Assembly: GCF_016907535.1 (NCBI RefSeq)
Contig: NZ_JAFBCF010000001.1
Coordinates: forward strand, 1,984,001-2,048,000
From: Microlunatus panaciterrae
GTDB lineage: Bacteria > Actinomycetota > Actinomycetes > Propionibacteriales > Propionibacteriaceae
Length of the DNA: 64,000 nt
Direction of reading: 5' to 3'
The notes beneath the pieces are model-generated. The model saw only the letters and a program-made list of their open reading frames with translations. It did not search any database and was not told where the DNA came from. The translations under genes and the position numbers were made by a program. Every line of letters starts with the position of its first letter. Within the stretch, counting starts at the first letter, position 1. Below are positions 34,214 to 42,209 of this stretch, piece by piece.

Positions 34214-35203
34214 ATGGCTGAGAGTGTTGTGGTGCTGTCCGGAGGGCTGTCGCACGAACGCGACGTGTCGCTGAGGTCGGGCCGACGGGTGAGCGAGGCG
34301 CTGCGTTCCCGCGGGCTCGAAGTGGTGGAGGCGGACGTCGACTCGCTGCTGCTGCCGCGACTGGCCGAGCTGGATCAGCCGGTGGTCTTCCCGCTGCTGC
34401 ACGGCGGGGCGGGTGAGGACGGCGCGTTGCGTGAGGTGCTGGGCCTGCTGGGGGTGCCGTTCGTCGGCTCCCTCGGCTCGTCCTCGCGGGTGGCCTTCGA
34501 CAAGTCGATCGCCACCACTGTCGTTCATGACGCCGGCGTCCGCACCCCGCTGCAGGTCGCGCTCCCCCACGAGATCTTCCGTGAACTGGGAGCGGCGACG
34601 CTGGTGAAGGCGCTGGCCGAGCAGATCGGCTTCCCGATGATGGTCAAGCCCTCCCGAGGCGGATCTGCGTTGGGTTGCAGCAAGGTCCTGACCGCCGAGG
34701 CATTGCCGTCCGCCATGGTCGGGGCGTTCGCGTACGGCCCGGTCGCGGTGGTGGAGAGCTTCGTCGAGGGAACCGAGGTCACCGTGGCCGTGGTGGACCG
34801 GGGCGCCGGGCCGACGGCGCTGCCCGTCGTGGAGATCCGCCCCGACTCCGGCGTGTACGACTACGCCGCCCGCTACACCGCAGGGGCCACGCGCTTCCTC
34901 TGTCCGGCGGAGGTGCCGGACGAGGTGGCAGCCCGCTGCGCGGCCGTGGCGCTCAGGGTGCACGACGTCCTCGACCTGGCCGACATCTCCCGAACGGACC
35001 TCATCATCGACGCCGAGGGTGAGCCGGTGTTTCTCGAAGTCAACGTCGCCCCCGGGATGACCGAGACCTCGGCGGTGCCGCTCGCGATCGAGGCGGCCGG
35101 CTGGAGCCTGGGCAAGATGTGCGCCGACCTGGTCCGGGCCGCGTCGATGCGAGGCAGCCGGATGCCGACCATGAGCCCGCACCCCGGCGCGTTAACCGGT
35201 TGA
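34214..35203 (+). CDS. D-alanine-D-alanine ligase family protein
   Basis: A 329-residue ATP-grasp ligase. The N-terminal VVVLSGGLSHERDVSLRSG, FPLLHGGAGEDGALRE, the ATP loop MVKPSRGGSALG and the metal/substrate site FLEVNVAPGMTETSAVP match Ddl. It would join two D-alanines for peptidoglycan, but a canonical ddl may also exist elsewhere and this parB-linked copy may have another dipeptide or amino-acid substrate. ATG start with GAGGAG 7 bases upstream. It is 2 bp from the next gene. Confidence 0.85.
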   Translation: MAESVVVLSGGLSHERDVSLRSGRRVSEALRSRGLEVVEADVDSLLLPRLAELDQPVVFPLLHGGAGEDGALREVLGLLGVPFVGSLGSSSRVAFDKSIATTVVHDAGVRTPLQVALPHEIFRELGAATLVKALAEQIGFPMMVKPSRGGSALGCSKVLTAEALPSAMVGAFAYGPVAVVESFVEGTEVTVAVVDRGAGPTALPVVEIRPDSGVYDYAARYTAGATRFLCPAEVPDEVAARCAAVALRVHDVLDLADISRTDLIIDAEGEPVFLEVNVAPGMTETSAVPLAIEAAGWSLGKMCADLVRAASMRGSRMPTMSPHPGALTG

Positions 35204-35205
35204 GC

Positions 35206-35934
35206 ATGTCAGGACTGCGGCTCAAGCAGGCGGCGATCGTCCTGGTCGGGCTGGTCGCGGCGGCGGTGATGGTGCTGTTGGGAGTGTGGCAGCTCAACGT
35301 GTACACCGCCCAGAGCGCGGACTCGGCCGCCAGCCGGGCCGCAGCGCCGGCGGTGCCGCTGGCACAGGTGGCCCGAGCTGGCGATGCCGTCGTCGACGGC
35401 TACGGGCGTACGGTCCACTTCAGCGGCAACTATGACCCGGCGCTGCAGCTGCTGGTCCCGGTTCCGGGTCAGGCGGGCCGCTTCCGGGTGCTCAGCGGGT
35501 TGCAGCAGGGCGACGGCAGCGTGGTGCCGGTGGTTCGCGGTGTCGTGGACGGTACTCATGCACCCGCCGCACCGACGGGTCCGCTGGAGCAGAGCGGCGT
35601 CCTGCTGCCCTCCGAGGCCGAGAACACCGCCGAGGTGCCGACCGGGCAGCTGGCCTCGGTCCGGCTGGCGACGCTGGCTCAGCTGTGGACCAAGCCGCTC
35701 GTCAACGGCTTTGTGACGCTCTCGGCCACCCAGGCGCGGGCCCAGGGCCTGCAGCCGGCGACTGCGGCGTTGCCGGAGGGGCATGGCCGGCTCCGAAACG
35801 GCGCCTACGCCTTCCAATGGTGGATCTTCGCCGCCTTCGCTGTCGCCATGGCGATCCGGATGGCCCGGGACCTGGGTTCGAAGCAGGGGTATCTGGAGCT
35901 CGTCGAGGAGGGCCACGCTACGGACTCCGGGTAG
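35206..35934 (+). CDS. SURF1 family cytochrome oxidase biogenesis protein
   Basis: A 242-residue protein with N- and C-terminal helices (about 8-29 and 206-224) and an extracytoplasmic beta-rich domain between them. The N-terminal helix followed by LGVWQLNVYTAQ matches SURF1, as does the second-helix AYAFQWWIFAAFAVAMAIRM. SURF1 helps insert haem a into cytochrome c oxidase. ATG 35206 begins 2 bp after the ligase stop, so the genes are likely co-transcribed. Confidence 0.82.
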   Translation: MSGLRLKQAAIVLVGLVAAAVMVLLGVWQLNVYTAQSADSAASRAAAPAVPLAQVARAGDAVVDGYGRTVHFSGNYDPALQLLVPVPGQAGRFRVLSGLQQGDGSVVPVVRGVVDGTHAPAAPTGPLEQSGVLLPSEAENTAEVPTGQLASVRLATLAQLWTKPLVNGFVTLSATQARAQGLQPATAALPEGHGRLRNGAYAFQWWIFAAFAVAMAIRMARDLGSKQGYLELVEEGHATDSG

Positions 35935-35944
35935 AGTCGACCCC

Positions 35945-36295
35945 ATGCGTGCTGCCCTGATCCGATACCGCGTGATGGCCTACGTGGTCGGTTGTCTCCT
36001 GGTCGTTCTGGTCTGTGTCGGACTACCGATGAAGTATGTGTACGGAGATGACCGGGTCGTGACCTGGACCGGCATCCCCCACGGTTGGCTGTACATGATC
36101 CTGCTGATCACCGCCTTCGATCTCGGTCGGCGGGCCCGGTGGACCTGGAAGCGGTTGCTGCTGATCGCTCTGGCCGGCACCGTCCCGTTCCTCTCGTTTG
36201 TCGCCGAGAGGTCAGCTACCAAGAACGTCAGGGCGACGATGGCGCGGCAGGAGCGGGTCACCCCCGCCGACACCGACAGCGTCCCCGCTCTCTGA
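35945..36295 (+). CDS. DUF3817 family membrane protein
   Basis: A 116-residue protein with three predicted helices. The central PHGWLYMILLITAFDLGRRA and VVGCLLVVLVCVGLPMKYVY segments match DUF3817. Function unknown; members often neighbour SURF1-like genes. It is 10 bp downstream of the SURF1 gene and faces parB across an AT-rich 40-bp spacer. Confidence 0.85.
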   Translation: MRAALIRYRVMAYVVGCLLVVLVCVGLPMKYVYGDDRVVTWTGIPHGWLYMILLITAFDLGRRARWTWKRLLLIALAGTVPFLSFVAERSATKNVRATMARQERVTPADTDSVPAL

Positions 36296-36310
36296 GACTT
36301 ACCATTTGTC

Positions 36311-36337
36311 GATAAATATCTTTATCTATTAGTGGTC
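36311..36337. other. AT-rich motif at the parB 3' end (copy A)
   Basis: An AT-rich island in a GC-rich region. GATAAA-TATC-TTTATC forms an inverted repeat at 36311-36326, overlapping TATCTATTAGTGGTC at 36323-36337. A near copy, TATCTACTAATGGTC, occurs at 39153-39167 in rsmG, in the same orientation. It covers the parB stop codon. Confidence 0.5.
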
Positions 36338-37325
36338 AAATCGTTTCATCGGCTTCGGGTACTTGCATTGCGGTGACGATGCGCTCCAGATCGTCGACGG
36401 TGGCGAACTCGATGGTGATCTTGCCCTTCGTCTTGCCGAAATCGACCTTCACCCTGGTTTCGAAGTGGTCGGACAACCGCTCCGCCAACTCCAGCGCCTT
36501 GGGCGCTACCAGCTTCGGCTCTCGACGCCTGGGGCGGTCAGGTTCACCCGTCTCCCCCACCGTGACGAGCTCCTCCACTGCGCGCACCGACAGGCCTTCG
36601 GCCACCACCCGCTGCGCCAGCCGCTCCTGAGCCAGCGGATCGTCGACCACCAGCAGAGCACGCGCGTGACCGGCACTCAGCACGCCGGCGGCCACCCTCC
36701 GCTGAACGGTCGGCGGCAGGCGAAGCAGGCGGATCGTGTTGGAGATCTGCGGTCGCGACCGTTTGATCCTGGAGGCCAGCTCCTCTTGGGTGCAGCCGAA
36801 GTCCTCCAGCATCTGCTGGTAGGCGGCCGCCTCCTCCAGCGGGTTCAGCTGCGCGCGGTGAAGATTCTCCAGCAGCGCATCGCGCAGCAGGTCGTGGTCC
36901 TCGGTCTTGCGCACGATCGCTGGGATGGTCTCCTTGCCGGCCTGCTGCGAGGCGCGCCATCGCCGTTCGCCCATCACCAGCTCGTAGCTGTTGTCGTCGA
37001 GCGGACGAACCACCACGGGTTGGAGCAGCCCAACCTCGTCGATCGACTGCACCAGCTCGTTCAAGGCCTCCTCGTCGAAGACGGTACGTGGCTGCCTCGG
37101 ATTGGCGCGGATCGCATCCAGAGGGATGTCGGCGAAATAGGAGCCCTCCGGTACCGGCACCCGCGGCTCCGGGGGCGTGTTCTCCTCCACCGTCCGGGGT
37201 GCCCGTCCGTTGGACATGAATGCGCCAGCATCGGCCTGACGTTGGGGACTCTGGGCCTCCGTCCGCTGGATCAGTTGACCCAGTCCGCGGCCAAGGCCAC
37301 GCCGTTCCGGTTGACCGCTGCTCAT
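36336..37325 (-). CDS. parB: Chromosome partitioning protein ParB
   Basis: A 329-residue ParB. An N-terminal [12 protein letters not shown] motif (ParA-contacting) precedes the ParB/CTPase domain with GERRWRA at 119-125, a central HTH ([19 protein letters not shown]) that binds parS, and a C-terminal dimer domain. It spreads on DNA around parS to load SMC and guide origin segregation. The ATG at 37325 has AAGGAG 6 bases upstream and overlaps the parA stop by 4 bp. Confidence 0.95.
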   Translation of the reverse strand: MSSGQPERRGLGRGLGQLIQRTEAQSPQRQADAGAFMSNGRAPRTVEENTPPEPRVPVPEGSYFADIPLDAIRANPRQPRTVFDEEALNELVQSIDEVGLLQPVVVRPLDDNSYELVMGERRWRASQQAGKETIPAIVRKTEDHDLLRDALLENLHRAQLNPLEEAAAYQQMLEDFGCTQEELASRIKRSRPQISNTIRLLRLPPTVQRRVAAGVLSAGHARALLVVDDPLAQERLAQRVVAEGLSVRAVEELVTVGETGEPDRPRRREPKLVAPKALELAERLSDHFETRVKVDFGKTKGKITIEFATVDDLERIVTAMQVPEADETI

Positions 37326-38542
37326 GCTTGCTCCTTCGCTCCACGATGGGCTATCTCGGTGGCGGCTTCGCGATACGACACCGCGCCCGCCGAGTCGGGG
37401 TGGTAGGTGAGGACCGTCTGCCCATAGCTCGGCGCCTCGGAGATCCGTACCGAACGGGGAATGACGTTGCGTAACGTCTCTTCGGTGAAGTGGGCGCGAA
37501 CCTCGTCCACGACCTGGGCCGCCAGCCGCGTGCGGGCGTCGAACATGGTGAGAAGCACCGTGCTCACCTTCAGGTCGTCGTTGAGTTCCCCCTTCACCAA
37601 TCCGATGGTGTTCATCAACTGCGAGACTCCCTCCAGCGCGTAGTACTCGCACTGGATCGGGATCAGGATCTCGCCGGCCGCGACCAACGCGTTCAGGGTC
37701 AGCAGTCCCAGCGAGGGGGGGCAGTCGAGGAAGACATAATCCACCGCAGCCTCCTTCAGGTACCGCTTGATCGCGCGGAGCAGTCTGTTCTCCCGGGCGA
37801 CCACCGAGACCAGCTCGATCTCCGCGCCCGCAAGGTCCACCGTGGCGGGCAGCACCTGCAGGCCGGGGGACTCGGGCGAGGTCACCACATGATCGGCGAT
37901 GGAGTGGCCATGGATCAGCACCTCATAGGTGCCGGGGGTGCCCGCGTGGTGATCCACCCCGAGCGCCGTGGAGGCGTTGCCTTGTGGGTCAAGGTCGATG
38001 ACGAGGACAGAGAGCCCACCCTGAGCCAGGGCGGCGGCGATGTTCACCGAAGTGGTCGTCTTGCCAACTCCGCCCTTCTGATTCGCGACCACGAAAACTC
38101 GGGGCGCCGGGGGAGCGGGCAGTCGTGGGTAGGTGCGCGTTTCACGTGAAACGTGAGCAGCGTCAACCTGGCTCGAGGTGTCGGGTGGGCTGTAGGCCGG
38201 GGTCGCGCCGGTGTTCTCCGGGTTCGACGGGGCGGGGTCATCGTCGCTCATCGCGGACGTTTCACGTGAAACACCGTCTGACTGCGACGGGAGCGGCGTG
38301 CGCGTCAGTAGGGCCGCTCCCTCTTTCATCGCGCGTCGGGGGACAGGTTCTTCGCTGACCGCCTCCGTCTCAGACAACTCAGTTGTCGGGGCCGGTGCAG
38401 CGGCACGACGTAGGGGATGACTCGTCCAATCCAGCGTTTCACGTGGCACGGTGGGCCATCCAATCTGTGGATCAATGACCACCCTTCGGGGCCAGCCCAG
38501 CCCTTGGGCCACCTGGTTCTCGTCCAGGTCATCCTGCAACAT
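37322..38542 (-). CDS. parA: Chromosome partitioning ATPase ParA with long N-terminal extension
   Basis: A 406-residue ParA/Soj ATPase. The deviant Walker A motif KGGVGKT is at about 156-162, with [10 protein letters not shown] after it and the Walker B region [12 protein letters not shown]. It moves ParB-parS complexes along the nucleoid. About 145 residues of low-complexity sequence precede the ATPase domain. Within it, VPRET and two VSRET peptides are encoded by parS-like DNA. ATG 38542 was chosen because GAGGGA lies 5 bases upstream; the internal ATG at 38251 has no ribosome site. Confidence 0.92.
   Translation of the reverse strand: MLQDDLDENQVAQGLGWPRRVVIDPQIGWPTVPRETLDWTSHPLRRAAAPAPTTELSETEAVSEEPVPRRAMKEGAALLTRTPLPSQSDGVSRETSAMSDDDPAPSNPENTGATPAYSPPDTSSQVDAAHVSRETRTYPRLPAPPAPRVFVVANQKGGVGKTTTSVNIAAALAQGGLSVLVIDLDPQGNASTALGVDHHAGTPGTYEVLIHGHSIADHVVTSPESPGLQVLPATVDLAGAEIELVSVVARENRLLRAIKRYLKEAAVDYVFLDCPPSLGLLTLNALVAAGEILIPIQCEYYALEGVSQLMNTIGLVKGELNDDLKVSTVLLTMFDARTRLAAQVVDEVRAHFTEETLRNVIPRSVRISEAPSYGQTVLTYHPDSAGAVSYREAATEIAHRGAKEQA
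38139..38152. promoter_or_regulatory. parS site 1
   Basis: The perfect 14-bp palindrome GTTTCACGTGAAAC, the core of the bacterial parS consensus. It lies in the parA N-terminal coding region and encodes VSRET. Confidence 0.93.
38259..38272. promoter_or_regulatory. parS site 2
   Basis: A second perfect GTTTCACGTGAAAC, exactly 120 bp (40 codons) from site 1 and in the same parA reading frame; encodes VSRET. Confidence 0.93.
38436..38449. promoter_or_regulatory. Degenerate parS-like site 3
   Basis: GTTTCACGTGGCAC matches the parS core at 12 of 14 positions. It is 177 bp (59 codons) from site 2, again in frame in parA, encoding VPRET. Weaker ParB binding is expected. Confidence 0.6.
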
Positions 38543-38608
38543 CGGTCCCTCGCTTCTCACACCTGGGTCGGTGCTGGAGTAACCGTACTAAAGGTTGCCT
38601 ACCGGCCC

Positions 38609-39211
38609 TTAGGCGACGCGCACGACGGTGGTGGATTCTGCCCGCGGGTGAGCCCTGACTGTGAGAATGTCCGCCGTCAGGCGCCGTCTCGCCAAGTCCG
38701 CGGCGGCGGCGGCGACCTCGCCCGCTGCCGAGCGGCCCTTGAGCGCGAGTAAAACCCCATGCGGCTCCATCAGCGCGGCACACCACTCGATCAGACGACC
38801 TAGGGGCGCGAGGGCTCTGGCGGTCACCACCTCGTAGGTGGCGTCATGGTCTTCGGCTCGGGCGCGGACGACGCTCACCCGCGAAGTTATCCCCAACTCA
38901 TCCACAGCTTGGGATAAGAAGTTGCAGCGGCGTAACAGCGGCTCCAGCAGGGTCACCTGCAGGTCAGGACGGAGGACCGCCAGCGGGATGCCCGGAAGGC
39001 CTGCGCCGCTGCCGACGTCGACGACCGTCGCGCCGGGGGTGATCAACCCGCTGAAGGCGGTCGAGTTGAGGATGTGACGATCCCAGAGCTTGTCGACCTC
39101 ACGGGGACCGATCAGACCCCACTCGATACCTCGACTTGACAATATATCGACATATCTACTAATGGTCTCAAAGTGTTCGCCGAAGACCTCCTCGGCGATC
39201 TCCGCAGTCAC
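38609..39211 (-). CDS. rsmG: 16S rRNA (guanine527-N7)-methyltransferase
   Basis: A 200-residue RsmG/GidB protein. The SAM motif is VVDVGSGAGLPGIPLAVLRP and the family N-terminus GLIGPREVDKLWDRHILNS is present. It methylates G527 of 16S rRNA. Its GTG start overlaps the jag stop by 4 bp. Two stretches use codons foreign to the region: an AT-rich patch near the N-terminus (39134-39172) and a DnaA-box-like run at 38887-38917 that includes a rare TTA leucine codon. Confidence 0.94.
   Translation of the reverse strand: MTAEIAEEVFGEHFETISRYVDILSSRGIEWGLIGPREVDKLWDRHILNSTAFSGLITPGATVVDVGSGAGLPGIPLAVLRPDLQVTLLEPLLRRCNFLSQAVDELGITSRVSVVRARAEDHDATYEVVTARALAPLGRLIEWCAALMEPHGVLLALKGRSAAGEVAAAAADLARRRLTADILTVRAHPRAESTTVVRVA
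38887..38917. other. DnaA-box-like cluster inside rsmG
   Basis: Within 31 bp: TTATCCCCA (38887-38895, 8 of 9 to the box TTATCCACA), TCATCCACA (38898-38906, 8 of 9) and, on the other strand, TTATCCCAA (38909-38917, 7 of 9). The rsmG codons here include TTA and ATA, which are rare in high-GC genes. Confidence 0.5.
39153..39167. other. AT-rich motif in the rsmG 5' region (copy B)
   Basis: TATCTACTAATGGTC, two differences from the copy at 36323-36337. The surrounding codons ATT AGT AGA TAT GTC GAT ATA TTG are strikingly AT-rich for this genome. Confidence 0.45.
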
Positions 39212-39798
39212 GCGCTCGGCAGCACCACGACGCGGCGCTTGGGCTCCTCACCCTCGGACTCACTGGTCAGGCCGGCAGCTGCCACAGCGTCGTGCACGAT
39301 CTTGCGCTCGAAGGGGTTCATCGGCGCCAGCCGGACCGCTTCGTGGTGGGACTTGGCCTCCTCGACGGCGTCGCTGGCCAGCTCCTGCAGCTCCTTGCGA
39401 CGGCGATCCCGGTAGCCGGCCACGTCGAGCATCAGCCGGCTGCGGTTGCCGGTCTCGGTCATCACCGCGAGGCGGGCGAGCTCTTGGAGCGCGTCCAGCA
39501 CCTCGCCATTGGCGCCGACGAGAACGTCGCTCTCGCTCACGATCGAGACATGAGCCCTGCCGCCCTCGACATAGGTGTCGATGTCGCCATCCAGGTCGGC
39601 AATGTCCAGCAGCTCCTCGAGGTAGTCGGCAGCGATCTCACCCTCGGTGTCCAGCGGGTTGTCTTCGCCGTCCTCGTCGCCGTCTTCGTCCAGGGCGTCC
39701 TCCGCGTCCGGCTCTGTCGGCATCGCCTCAGGCGTGCTCTCTGGCTCCGCCCGCTCGATGGGGTCGGCTGACTGCTCGTCTGTTACGCCGTCGCTCAC
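39208..39798 (-). CDS. jag: R3H domain RNA-binding protein Jag (KhpB-like)
   Basis: A 196-residue protein. An acidic N-terminus (AEDALDEDGDEDGEDNPLD) precedes a KH-like domain (VSIVSESDVLVGANGEVLDA) and an R3H domain (about 130-196) with RLMLDVAGYRDRRRKEL and VRLAPMNPFERKIVHDAV. It binds RNA and is linked to cell-shape control. GTG 39798 has AGGAGG 6 bases upstream; the frame stays open into yidC but that part is shadow. The stop overlaps rsmG by 4 bp. Confidence 0.9.
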   Translation of the reverse strand: MSDGVTDEQSADPIERAEPESTPEAMPTEPDAEDALDEDGDEDGEDNPLDTEGEIAADYLEELLDIADLDGDIDTYVEGGRAHVSIVSESDVLVGANGEVLDALQELARLAVMTETGNRSRLMLDVAGYRDRRRKELQELASDAVEEAKSHHEAVRLAPMNPFERKIVHDAVAAAGLTSESEGEEPKRRVVVLPSA

Positions 39799-39878
39799 GG
39801 CATCCTCCTGGTTCGGGGCCGCCGAGCGGCATGGCTGTCGGCGGGCGGGTGGGTTTCGTACCGGGTGCTCGGCACAGG

Positions 39879-40871
39879 TCAGGTCTTGCGCTGCGAACGG
39901 GCCTGCTTGCGCGGCTGCTGCCGGACCGGCTTGTTCGGGACGGCGGCCACCTCGGCTGCTGCTGGCTCGACGACCTGCTCCTTCTTCACGACCTTGCCCC
40001 TCGCCCGGTGGCGTTCCTCCCAGGCGTCGTAGGCCGGCGTCCCGGGAGCCGGGTTGCGGCGGATGACGTAGAACTGCTGGCCCATCGTCCACAGGTTGGA
40101 GGTGAACCAGTAGATCAGCACACCGACCGGGAAGTTGATGCCGCCGACCGCGAAGATCAGCGGGAAGAGGTACAGCATCATCTTCTGCTGCTGTGCGAAC
40201 GGGCCGGTAAGCGCCTCTGGTGGCATGTTCTTGCGCATCAGCTGCAGTTGGGTGATGAACAGCGTCGCGGTCATCAGCAGGATCAGGACGACTGTGACGA
40301 CCTGGACGCTGGTGATGGTCCCGCTGAACGGCAGGAACTTGTCCGAGATCCGGGCGCCGAAGATGGTCGCCTCGTGCAGCGACGTCAGCAGGTCGGGGTT
40401 CACCTTCAGCCAGTGGCCGCGCGGGGTCTGGTTCGCGGCGCCGTCCAGCACCCTGAACAGGGCGATGAAGATGGGGGACTGCAGCAGCAGCGGCATGCAG
40501 GAGGCCAGTGGGTTGGTGCCGGTCTCCTTGTAGAGCTTCATGGTCTCCTGGCCGAGCTTCTCCCGGTCGTGACCGTACTTCTTCTGCAGCTCGCGCACCT
40601 TGGGCTGCAACAGCTGCATGTTCCGCGAGGAGCGGATCTGCTTGACAAACAGGGGGATCAGCAGGGTGCGGATCACCACCGTCAGCGAGACGATGGTCAG
40701 CGTCCAGGTCCAGCCGCTGTCGGCACCCAGCAGTGGCGCCCACAGTGCATGGAAGAGCACCATGATGCCCGACACCACCCAGTAGAGCGGCTGCATGATG
40801 GCGCTGCCCACGGCGATAAAGGGGTCCCAGATACTCAGAGGGACCAGCATCGGAATCAGCGCTTGAATCAC
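39879..40871 (-). CDS. yidC: Membrane protein insertase YidC
   Basis: A 330-residue insertase of the Gram-positive type. Five hydrophobic segments are seen; conserved pieces include [20 protein letters not shown], the [20 protein letters not shown] loop and [20 protein letters not shown]. The C-terminus is a basic tail that may contact ribosomes. It inserts membrane proteins alone or with SecYEG. GTG 40871 overlaps the yidD stop by 4 bp. Confidence 0.94.
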   Translation of the reverse strand: MIQALIPMLVPLSIWDPFIAVGSAIMQPLYWVVSGIMVLFHALWAPLLGADSGWTWTLTIVSLTVVIRTLLIPLFVKQIRSSRNMQLLQPKVRELQKKYGHDREKLGQETMKLYKETGTNPLASCMPLLLQSPIFIALFRVLDGAANQTPRGHWLKVNPDLLTSLHEATIFGARISDKFLPFSGTITSVQVVTVVLILLMTATLFITQLQLMRKNMPPEALTGPFAQQQKMMLYLFPLIFAVGGINFPVGVLIYWFTSNLWTMGQQFYVIRRNPAPGTPAYDAWEERHRARGKVVKKEQVVEPAAAEVAAVPNKPVRQQPRKQARSQRKT

Positions 40872-41200
40872 TTCACACCTCGTACTTGGGCCGCCACGGC
40901 CACGGCATCTTCATGGTCAGGGGTTTTCGCTTCGTCCATTGTGGACGCTGGCCCGGTTTCGTCCGAATCGTCGCTCTCCGGCTCCTCGGTCCCGGGCACC
41001 GGATCGTAGCCACCGGCAGCCCAGGGATGGCAGCGCAGGAGCCGACGGATGGCCAGCCAGCTGCCCTTGATCGCGCCATGGCGCTGGACAGCACCGAGCG
41101 CGTAGGCCGAACAACTGGGGTAGTAGCGGCAGACATCGCCGTAGAGTGGGCTGATGACCAGCCGGTAGACCTTGAGCAGGCCGATCAGGACGTACTTCAT
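40868..41200 (-). CDS. yidD: Membrane protein insertion efficiency factor YidD
   Basis: A 110-residue protein with the family core [20 protein letters not shown] and [16 protein letters not shown]. The first 75 residues are the usual YidD; an acidic extension follows. It assists YidC. It overlaps rnpA upstream and yidC downstream by 4 bp each. Confidence 0.93.
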   Translation of the reverse strand: MKYVLIGLLKVYRLVISPLYGDVCRYYPSCSAYALGAVQRHGAIKGSWLAIRRLLRCHPWAAGGYDPVPGTEEPESDDSDETGPASTMDEAKTPDHEDAVAVAAQVRGVK

Positions 41201-41577
41201 CGAGTGGTCACCCGGCTCGACTCGGCCCGCTCGGGGTCGAGACGCCGCAGTGCCTTCGACCAGGCTCCATGCAGGTCGTCACCCAGTTGACCGCCGGCCA
41301 CCGCAGCCGGCGGCAGGGCCCGAACCACGAACCGTGAGCCTGGCGGCGTCGCCACCAGCTCGTCCCGCACCAGGTGCCGGAGCCGACGCTTGACGCGGTT
41401 TCGGGTGACCGCGTTGCCAACCGCTTTCGAGACCACGAAGCCGACCCGGACAGGTGCATCCGCCTCGCTCGAGGCCCGAGCATGAAGCACCAGCGTCGCT
41501 CGACCGACCCGTACCCCGTTCCTCACGGTCGCACGGAAGTCGGCCGCGCTGCGCATCCGACAAGGCTGGGGCAACAC
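41197..41577 (-). CDS. rnpA: Ribonuclease P protein component
   Basis: A 126-residue basic protein. [20 protein letters not shown] and [10 protein letters not shown] form the conserved RNR motif that contacts RNase P RNA. It matures tRNA 5' ends. GTG start, 26 bp after rpmH; overlaps yidD by 4 bp. Confidence 0.94.
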   Translation of the reverse strand: MLPQPCRMRSAADFRATVRNGVRVGRATLVLHARASSEADAPVRVGFVVSKAVGNAVTRNRVKRRLRHLVRDELVATPPGSRFVVRALPPAAVAGGQLGDDLHGAWSKALRRLDPERAESSRVTTR

Positions 41578-41603
41578 GGGCGACTCTTATCTGGGCCTTG
41601 GGT

Positions 41604-41741
41604 TCATGCAGAAAGGTTGGCGCGGCCCTTGCGACGACGCGCTGCCAGGATGGCGCGGCCGGCGCGGGTCCGCATACGCAGACGGAAGCCATGGGTACGG
41701 CTGCGGCGCCGATTGCTCGGCTGGAAAGTGCGCTTGCTCAC
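41604..41741 (-). CDS. rpmH: 50S ribosomal protein L34
   Basis: A 45-residue L34: [19 protein letters not shown] followed by the conserved [19 protein letters not shown] and ending NLSA. GTG start at 41741. First gene of the rpmH-rnpA-yidD-yidC-jag-rsmG run, divergent from dnaA. Confidence 0.96.
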   Translation of the reverse strand: MSKRTFQPSNRRRSRTHGFRLRMRTRAGRAILAARRRKGRANLSA

Positions 41742-42209
41742 GGGATAACTCCCATATCTTCTCTGAGGTGGACAGCAGCGCCCCTGTCAAGGGCGCGGAG
41801 AACTGGCACGCTGAAACCAGCGACCTGCTAACGGTACGGGGAGCCTGTGGACAGGTCAAACCGGGATGAGCGTCGATTCCGGTGCCTGAGCCAGCTCACC
41901 GGACCTCTCACTCTACCTTGTCCACTCGACACGCCGGACAAAGTCGAAAGGGACACGCTGCAAGGGTTGCGCCCGTGACGAAAGGCTTGCTAGCGTCACG
42001 CGTCGCCCGTTGTTCGACCCGCCTCCGAGCCTCGCCTCGCTGGTGGCCGTTGGTGTTTCCCGCTATTTGTGCACAAGGTGTGGATAAGTGTGTGGAAGGA
42101 CTAGGGTGAGTCCAGTCAGGCCGGACCGAGAAGCACACCTTCTCGCTCTTCGGGGGGACTCGTGCAGAGTCGATCCGGCGCGTTAACCCACGACGGAGAT
42201 CGAGAACGA
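41742..42209. promoter_or_regulatory. rpmH-dnaA intergenic region with DnaA boxes
   Basis: A 468-bp gene-free stretch holding divergent promoters. DnaA-box-like sites: TGTGGACAG (41846-41854), TTGTCCACT (41918-41926), the palindromic TTGTGCACA (42067-42075) and a perfect TGTGGATAA (42079-42087, reverse of TTATCCACA). On the rpmH strand TTGACA (41785-41790) is a possible -35 element, but I see no convincing -10. DnaA autoregulation of dnaA is likely. Confidence 0.65.

Noticed and set aside
39208-40743. Apparent Jag protein with a 315-residue N-terminal extension into yidC
   Set aside because: The extension is out-of-frame yidC sequence; GTG 39798 with AGGAGG gives the normal Jag.
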